Shown here piece by piece: positions 59,070 to 64,000 of a stretch of DNA of 64,000 nucleotides. Source of the stretch: Hyphomicrobium sp. (GTDB taxonomy: Bacteria; Pseudomonadota; Alphaproteobacteria; Rhizobiales; Hyphomicrobiaceae); assembly GCA_022843145.1 (NCBI GenBank), contig JALHOF010000021.1:1-64000 (forward strand). The letters are read 5' to 3'. Within the stretch, counting starts at the first letter, position 1. The number at the start of each line of letters is the position of its first letter. Under the pieces are notes generated by a model. That model had not been told where the DNA came from. It worked only from the letters and a program-made list of their open reading frames with translations, and did no database searches. The translations under genes and the position numbers were made by a program.

Positions 59070-59264
59070 CCCGTCCCTCCGGCGTCTGTCGTGCTCAAGC
59101 GGCGCCGACCTTACCGTACCCCCATGACAGCGCAAATCGGCAACATCGTGCCCAACTTGGCAAATGCGTGGCCGGCGGGCGACACACTGCGGGCGACGTG
59201 AGCCACTGGCGTCATTTGAGGCAGTGTATGCAACCGATCAGGCCCGGGATTTCTCGTAGGTGGA

Positions 59265-60128
59265 TCAGCCGCCGCCGGGCTCGTCTTTCGGCACGGCGCG
59301 GCTGATCGACAGCCGCTCGCGCGGTGGCGCGGCCGCCACGCCCGTGGTTACCAGCGGACGTAATGCGCCGTGGATCGCCTTGTTGCCGGCGATGATGTTG
59401 CCCGTATCGAGGAAGCCGTCGCTGCCGTCGAGGTCGGTGATGACGCCGCCCGCCTCGCGCACGAGTACGGCGCCGGCGGCGATGTCCCACGGCTTCAGAT
59501 TGCGCTCCCAATATCCGTCGAAGCGGCCGGCGGCGGTCCAGGCGAGGTCGAGGGCGGCGGAGCCGGTGCGGCGGATACCGGCCACTTCGCCCATCGCGGA
59601 TTTGATCTCCTTGAGGAAGATCGGGTGATTGGGCCGGCCGCGATGCGGGATGCCGGTGGCCACGACCGCTTCGCCGATGTCGCGGCGGGCAGCGACGCGG
59701 AGGCGACGGCGGTCGTTGAGGAACGCGCCCTTGCCCTTCTCGGCGGTGAACATTTCGTCGGAAATCGGATTGTAGACGAGGCCCGCGACGAGCTGGCCGT
59801 CGCGCTCGAGGCCGATCGAGATGCAGAACAGCGGAATGCCGTGCAGGAAGTTGGTGGTGCCGTCGAGCGGATCGACGATCCAGCGGTGCGACTTGTCATC
59901 GCCTTCGACGATGCCGCGCTCCTCCATCAGGAAGCCATAGCCCGAGCGGGCCTTGGCGAGTTCCTTGTAAATCGTGTCCTCGGCGCGGTGATCGGCGGCG
60001 GAGACGAAATTGGCCGGTCCCTTGACCGAAACCTGGAGCTGCTCGACCTCGCCGAAATCGCGCGTCAGCCCGCGCCCCGCCTTGCGTGCGGCGGCCATCA
60101 TCACGTTCATCAGGGCAGTGGCGGCCAT
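59265..60128 (-). CDS. suhB: Inositol-1-monophosphatase family protein
   Basis: 287 residues. Metal-binding motifs: EE at 69-70 in YGFLMEERG, WIVDPLDGTTNFLHGIPLFC at 83-102, and the C-terminal WDIAAGAVLVREAGG motif. It hydrolyses inositol or related monophosphates with Mg; in enterics SuhB also binds rRNA antitermination complexes. The ATG at 60128 is chosen (GGAG upstream) because it starts the family N-terminus MNVMMAAARKAGRGL. Followed by the MotA-like gene with a 195-bp gap, an order seen in other Rhizobiales. Confidence 0.94.
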   Translation of the reverse strand: MAATALMNVMMAAARKAGRGLTRDFGEVEQLQVSVKGPANFVSAADHRAEDTIYKELAKARSGYGFLMEERGIVEGDDKSHRWIVDPLDGTTNFLHGIPLFCISIGLERDGQLVAGLVYNPISDEMFTAEKGKGAFLNDRRRLRVAARRDIGEAVVATGIPHRGRPNHPIFLKEIKSAMGEVAGIRRTGSAALDLAWTAAGRFDGYWERNLKPWDIAAGAVLVREAGGVITDLDGSDGFLDTGNIIAGNKAIHGALRPLVTTGVAAAPPRERLSISRAVPKDEPGGG

Positions 60129-60394
60129 GGGGCGGCTCCGGAGTGGACAGGCGGCTCGCGGCCGGGTCCGTCTTGGTTGGGGCGCGGGTGCGCGGACGCG
60201 GTGCAACCCGGCCCGCGCTGACAAAGAGCGAGCCGGTGGAGTAGAGCGTTCAGGCGGGGATGGCAAGCGGGCGGGGTGGCGCAGGCGCGAAGCGGACGGC
60301 AGTGCCAGCGCGGAAGATCCGGTATTGAAACCTGAGGTCGCGCGGCACGTAGCTGAGTTGCCGTCATGCATGTTCTGAACAAAGGATAAGCGCC

Positions 60395-60760
60395 GTGGTG
60401 GAACGATGGATCTTGGGTTTGCTGTTGGCGATGCCGGTCAGCGCGGCGGCGCAACCCGTCGAGAAGTTCGCGGAGTGGCCGGTGCTGAAAAGCACGTTCC
60501 CGTCGACCAGCGGTAGCGGGATCGTGATCAAGGGCTACGACCCCGTCATCACCGGCGGCAAGTGTGTGACGACGTTCATGGCGGTCACATCGGACGCTGT
60601 GCCTGCCGTCTATCCGAACTATATCGAGTTCGACGCCGTCGCGGCAGAGGGCGGGACGCTCTGCACCAACGGCCGCTGGCGTGCGTTCGAGGGTGGAGCG
60701 TCCGGAACGACGCCCTACCGTCTCTTCTTCAAGGACGGTGTGTTTCGCGGATCGCCGTGA
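60395..60760 (+). CDS. Hypothetical secreted protein
   Basis: 121 residues starting with GTG at 60395. Signal peptide VERWILGLLLAMPVSAAAQP. The mature domain has two cysteines (GGKCVTTF and GGTLCTNGRW) and ends TTPYRLFFKDGVFRGSP. Not recognised; similar small periplasmic proteins are common in Rhizobiales. Divergent from suhB and convergent with the Sel1 gene. Confidence 0.75.
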   Translation: MVERWILGLLLAMPVSAAAQPVEKFAEWPVLKSTFPSTSGSGIVIKGYDPVITGGKCVTTFMAVTSDAVPAVYPNYIEFDAVAAEGGTLCTNGRWRAFEGGASGTTPYRLFFKDGVFRGSP

Positions 60761-60791
60761 GCAGGGCGATGGCGGCCTGACGCTTGCAGGC

Positions 60792-61928
60792 TCACTCGAT
60801 CATCTTGACCTGGGATTTTTCCTGCCAGTCGATGGCGGCTTTCTCTGCCTTGGCGCGGTCGGCTTTCGGCAGGGACGCGACGAGCTTGTCGAGGACCGCG
60901 TCCTCGATCTGCGCGGCCGACTTGGCGATTAGCCGCCACTTGGCCGCTTCGAGCGCGCTCTTGTCGACGCCGATGCCTTCCGCGTAAACGTGCGCCAAGC
61001 GGTTCTGTGCGACGGGCGAACCCTTGTCGGCGGCCTTCTTCAAGAACTCGATGGCGCGGGGTTCGTCGGCGGTGAGGCCGAGGCCGCGCAACAGCATCAC
61101 CGCGTATTCGAGTTCCGCTTCGGCGTGGCCCTGGTCGGCGGCGCGGCGGATCCAGCGCGAGGCCTCGACGGCATCCGGTTCGACGCCGTGACCTTTCTGG
61201 TAGAGCGTGCCGATGTCGTACTGCGCGGTGGCGACTCCCTTTTCGGCGGCATAGCGGATGTGAGCAGCGGCGCGATGGGGGTTCTCGGGTTTGCCGTTGC
61301 CGTTGAGGAACAGAAGGCCGAGGTTGTAGTTGGCGAGCACGTGGCCGGTTGCGGCGGCTTTCTCGAGCCAAGCGCCGGCTGCGACGGGATCCTTCTCGAC
61401 GCCGCGCCCCTGCACCATCATCAGGCCGAGCGCGAACTGCGCTTCGACGTCGCCCAGGTCGGCGCCGCGGGCATAGGCATTGGCGGCGGTGTAGAGGTTC
61501 TGCGGAACGCCGAGCCCTTCGGCGAAGATGCGGGCGATGAGCGTGTGGGCGGTGGCGTCGCCGAGTGCTGCGCGGCGTTCGGCCAGTTCGAGCGCCGTCA
61601 GGTAGCGGCCCTGGTCGAAGGCGAGGTAGGCATCGTCGTCGCCGGTCGGGGGTGCGGTGGATTTCTGGTGCGTGCTGGAGTTGCCGGCGGCGCTGGGAGA
61701 GGACGGCTTTGCGGCGGGCGCCGCCTGCGTCTTTGCGGCGGGAGCCGGCGGGGGCTTAGCCGTGGGCGCCGCCTGCGGTTTGGCTGCGGGCTTCTGTTGT
61801 GACTTGGCGGCCGGCTCCTCGGTGCGGGTGGCCCATGAGCTCGTGTCCGCGCGCAAGCTTTCGCCCGATACCGACACGGCGAGGACAGCGATCAGTGCAG
61901 GGCCGGCGAATGAACCGCGGGGGCGCAT
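60792..61928 (-). CDS. Sel1-like repeat protein, secreted
   Basis: 378 residues. Signal peptide ~1-25 (RGSFAGPALIAVLAVSVSGE), then a Lys/Ala/Pro repetitive linker (KPAAKPQAAPTAKPPPAP style, ~35-85). Seven or so Sel1 repeats follow: DATAHTLIARIFAEGLGVPQ, AQFALGLMMVQGRGVEKDP, VLANYNLGLLFLNGNGK, AQYDIGTLYQKGHGVEPD, AELEYAVMLLRGLGL and AQNRLAHVYAEGIGVDK. Sel1 proteins are usually scaffolds. AGGAGAA precedes the ATG at 61928. 17 bp downstream of the ThiE-like gene on the same strand. Confidence 0.9.
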   Translation of the reverse strand: MRPRGSFAGPALIAVLAVSVSGESLRADTSSWATRTEEPAAKSQQKPAAKPQAAPTAKPPPAPAAKTQAAPAAKPSSPSAAGNSSTHQKSTAPPTGDDDAYLAFDQGRYLTALELAERRAALGDATAHTLIARIFAEGLGVPQNLYTAANAYARGADLGDVEAQFALGLMMVQGRGVEKDPVAAGAWLEKAAATGHVLANYNLGLLFLNGNGKPENPHRAAAHIRYAAEKGVATAQYDIGTLYQKGHGVEPDAVEASRWIRRAADQGHAEAELEYAVMLLRGLGLTADEPRAIEFLKKAADKGSPVAQNRLAHVYAEGIGVDKSALEAAKWRLIAKSAAQIEDAVLDKLVASLPKADRAKAEKAAIDWQEKSQVKMIE

Positions 61929-61945
61929 GGCGTTCTCCTTCGGTC

Positions 61946-62617
61946 TCAGGCCGTCGCGGTGCGAAGGCCGGCCGGCTGGGCGAGTGCTTCGAGATGCCGT
62001 TCGAGCCAGCGGGCGGCGTCGTCGGGCGCGAGGCCCGTCGGCATCCGCACGGCCAGGAAGTCGGCGCCCGCCGCAGCGAGTTCGTCGGCGTCTTGCGGGG
62101 TGTCGATATCGAGTGCGACGCACGGCACCTCGAAAATCTCGCTCCACCACGCGACGAGTTCGAGACGCTGCACGCGGGCGGCGTCGGTCGAGTGGCTGCC
62201 AAGACCGAATGCGACATACTCCGCGCCGCCTTCGCCGAGGCTCATCGCGTCATGCCGGGAATGGGTCGAATCGGCGCCGACGATGAAGCGCGTGCCGAGA
62301 ATGTCGCGGGCCTCTTCGTAGGCGGCCATCGTGCCGGCGGCGGCGGAGAGATGCACGCCATCGGCGCGCAGCGTTCGGGCGAGTTGGGCATCGTTCGACA
62401 GGATCGCGGCGGCGGACCGCTTCTGAATGAGCTCGACGAGCGATGCGGCGCGGGCGTCGAGGACGGCGCCGGGTTCAGGTTCGAGCAGCACGGCCGAGAC
62501 GAGGCCGGGACGAACGTCGAGGACGTGGGGCAGCGCGCTGCCGAGCGCGGCCTGCCTGCCGGGATCGGCCGGCACGGTGACGACGATGTAGAGTTGGGTC
62601 GGCGGATCGGATGCCAA
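61946..62617 (-). CDS. Thiamine-phosphate-synthase-like protein (ThiE/TenI fold)
   Basis: 223 residues. TIM-barrel fold related to ThiE/TenI: QLYIVVTVPADPGRQ at the start, AAAILSNDAQLARTLRADGVHLSA (~70-93, the DGVHL motif), then VGADSTHSRHDAMSLGEGGAEYVAFG, and DADELAAAGADFLAVR. The ThiE catalytic Ser/Lys and the GQ.D motif are only partly retained, so genuine thiamine-phosphate synthesis is uncertain. No thiamine riboswitch or other thi genes nearby. Probably cotranscribed with the Sel1 gene. Confidence 0.8.
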   Translation of the reverse strand: MASDPPTQLYIVVTVPADPGRQAALGSALPHVLDVRPGLVSAVLLEPEPGAVLDARAASLVELIQKRSAAAILSNDAQLARTLRADGVHLSAAAGTMAAYEEARDILGTRFIVGADSTHSRHDAMSLGEGGAEYVAFGLGSHSTDAARVQRLELVAWWSEIFEVPCVALDIDTPQDADELAAAGADFLAVRMPTGLAPDDAARWLERHLEALAQPAGLRTATA

Positions 62618-62728
62618 GTCGGATGCTCCCTCGAGCGGACGCTATTGGACGGGAAAACGGCGGAAAAGAGACGGTGCGGTGGCAAGCAATATCATAACAG
62701 GTTGTTGCGGCGGAGATCCTCGGGGATC

Positions 62729-63697
62729 ATGACGTCGCGCGACTCGCTTGGAGCGCGCCGGAATGAGGATCAGTCCGACGTGGGAGCAATCCGCGACAAA
62801 ATATCCTCGGCTCTGCTGATGCTGGCGGCATGTTCGGCCGGTGTCGGGGCGTATTCAATTGTGCTGCGGGCGGCCGATGCCCCCGCGCGCGTGACCTATA
62901 ACGCCGTGGCCAACGAACCGCACGAGATCGCCGGAGCCATGCCGGAGGGCAAGCCCGAGGTGTCGGCGCGCGATGTGGCGCTGGCGTTGGCCGAGGTGAC
63001 GGCCGGGTCGCCGCTCGATCTTTCGGGACGCAGCCTCCGTTATCTCGACTTGGCCGGTCTCGGCCTGACGCAGGCCAAGTTCCGCGGCGCCGACCTGTGG
63101 GGCATCGATCTCACGGACAGCGACCTCTCTGGCGCGGACCTCTCGTGGAGCAGGCTGAACCGCTCGTCGCTGACGCGTGCCAAATTCCACGGTGCGAATC
63201 TCGAAGGGGCGACAGTGCTCCGCCCGACGATCCACACGTCATTCCAGTTCGATTGGAAAGATGCGCCGAATTTCGACCGTGCCAACCTGACGCGGGCGCG
63301 CTTCTTCGGGAAGCTCGACGGTGCGAGCTTCCGCGCGGCGGAAGCACCGGGCGCTGATTTCTCGTCCTACGAGCCGCGCGCGGGACAAGGCACGCTCGCG
63401 ACCCGCCGCGGAACGGATCTCATCGGCTGCGATTTCTCGGGCGCGCGGCTTGAAGGTGCGAACTTCACGACGGCGATCCTCGAATTCGCCAAGTTCCGGG
63501 GGGCCGACCTTCGTGGTGCAAGGCTCGCCGGAGCGGCGTTGGCGATGGTGGATTTCACGGGGGCGGATCTGACCGGTGCCGATTTCACGGGTGCGGATGT
63601 CTATAACGCCGTGCTGACAGGGGCCAGGGGTCTCGAGACGGTGACCGGCCTCGCGGACGCGGTGAATGCCGACAAGGTGATGCGACAACCGGATTGA
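62729..63697 (+). CDS. Pentapeptide-repeat protein, membrane-anchored or secreted
   Basis: 322 residues. Hydrophobic segment near residues 28-48 (LLMLAACSAGVGAYSIVL). The mature part has two runs of A(D/N)LxG pentapeptides: LDLSGRSLRYLDLAGLGL, AKFRGADLWGIDLTDSDLSGADL (in pieces, ~100-150) and ANFTTAILEFAKFRGADL with MVDFTGADLTGADFTGADV. Such repeats form a right-handed quadrilateral helix. Function unknown. ATG 62729 is the best start; the frame is open further upstream but overlaps the ThiE-like gene antisense. Confidence 0.85.
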   Translation: MTSRDSLGARRNEDQSDVGAIRDKISSALLMLAACSAGVGAYSIVLRAADAPARVTYNAVANEPHEIAGAMPEGKPEVSARDVALALAEVTAGSPLDLSGRSLRYLDLAGLGLTQAKFRGADLWGIDLTDSDLSGADLSWSRLNRSSLTRAKFHGANLEGATVLRPTIHTSFQFDWKDAPNFDRANLTRARFFGKLDGASFRAAEAPGADFSSYEPRAGQGTLATRRGTDLIGCDFSGARLEGANFTTAILEFAKFRGADLRGARLAGAALAMVDFTGADLTGADFTGADVYNAVLTGARGLETVTGLADAVNADKVMRQPD

Positions 63698-63782
63698 TCC
63701 TGTTCGTGGTCGCATACGATAAACCAGTCGACGGTGGTGAGCGTCGACGCTCCAGTGCCGAAAGCCGCATCGAGGTCCACAC

Positions 63783-64000
63783 ATGCGCAAGGTTCTCTCG
63801 TCTCTCGTCGCGGTCGCCGGCATGATGATGGCGCAGGGGCAGGTGACCGCGAAGGAGGGGCCGGACAGCGGCTCCGCCTTCGACTTCGCGTTCGATGCGA
63901 TCGACGGCAAGCCGATGCCGCTCGCCGACTTCAAGGACAAGGTGCTCCTGATCGTCAATACCGCGTCGTTCTGCGGATATACGCGCCAGTATGAAGCGCT
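63783..64000 (+). CDS. Glutathione peroxidase family protein, 5' part (runs off window)
   Basis: The first 72 residues are visible. Signal peptide MRKVLSSLVAVAGMMMAQGQ, then SAFDFAFDAIDGKPMPLADF and the active-site segment LLIVNTASFCGYTRQYEA with Cys64 in place of selenocysteine. It would be exported and reduce peroxides in the periplasm. GAGG precedes the ATG at 63783. The 85-bp gap after the pentapeptide gene shows no other feature. Confidence 0.92.
   Translation, partial: MRKVLSSLVAVAGMMMAQGQVTAKEGPDSGSAFDFAFDAIDGKPMPLADFKDKVLLIVNTASFCGYTRQYEA

Noticed and set aside
62618-62728. Thiamine riboswitch before the ThiE-like gene
   Set aside because: The upstream region lacks the conserved CUGAGA-type cores and is too short.

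Overview
The window is chromosomal DNA from an alphaproteobacterium, most likely a member of the Rhizobiales/Hyphomicrobiales. The sequence is GC-rich. It carries the alphaproteobacterial cell-cycle regulators ctrA, sciP and rcdA, a Zur-type regulator with an alphaproteobacterial Zur box, a DUF1153/DUF1192/DUF2093/DUF1465 gene set, and fliJ next to ctrA. The genus cannot be named from sequence alone.

Layout. 1-12.6 kb is mostly housekeeping: the 3' end of xseA, pth and rplY, a zur gene followed by a Zur-box-controlled TonB-dependent receptor, prs, a lipoprotein, pgeF, and the overlapping pair lgt-midA. 12.6-14.0 kb is a foreign, AT-richer patch. It holds two 169-bp copies of an RHS core segment; one is fused to a variable C-terminal tip followed after 3 nt by a small membrane protein, which looks like an orphan RHS toxin/immunity module. 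14.1-19.3 kb has a UbiK-like gene, a YbjN-family gene, proC and a complete arsenic operon (arsR, LMWP-type arsC, acr3, Grx-type arsC). 19.4-30.1 kb has a TetR regulator, an OmpR/EnvZ-type two-component pair cotranscribed with a MarR gene, ilvE, an FAD oxidoreductase cluster, arfB and a DUF3750 gene.

30.3-39.6 kb looks accessory. A DesK/NarL-type two-component pair whose kinase is frameshifted is followed by three palindromes and then a 2068-residue secreted animal-type haem peroxidase with RTX repeats, resembling manganese-oxidising MopA proteins. After that come a broken heavy-metal RND pump remnant and a tRNA-Met(CAT).

39.7-51.5 kb holds pmtA, mnmA and the CtrA neighbourhood: sciP (CtrA inhibitor), fliJ, ctrA and rcdA (CtrA proteolysis adaptor). 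The promoters of sciP, ctrA and rcdA, and of an unannotated ~100-nt transcript that ends in a perfect intrinsic terminator, share one geometry: TTAA, 11 nt, then a TANNNT -10 hexamer. Two of the four also have the upstream half-site of the CtrA box, and the putative small RNA has the perfect TTAA-N7-TTAA. I consider this candidate CtrA-controlled small RNA, sitting beside rcdA, the most interesting feature.

51.8-64 kb has an MsbA-like ABC exporter, a DUF2189 membrane protein, a putative DUF922-like protease, a TPR membrane protein, a MotA/MotB-like envelope pair, suhB, Sel1 and pentapeptide-repeat proteins, a ThiE-like protein and the start of a periplasmic glutathione peroxidase. A dispersed family of short hairpins with paired stem changes occurs at five sites across the window.
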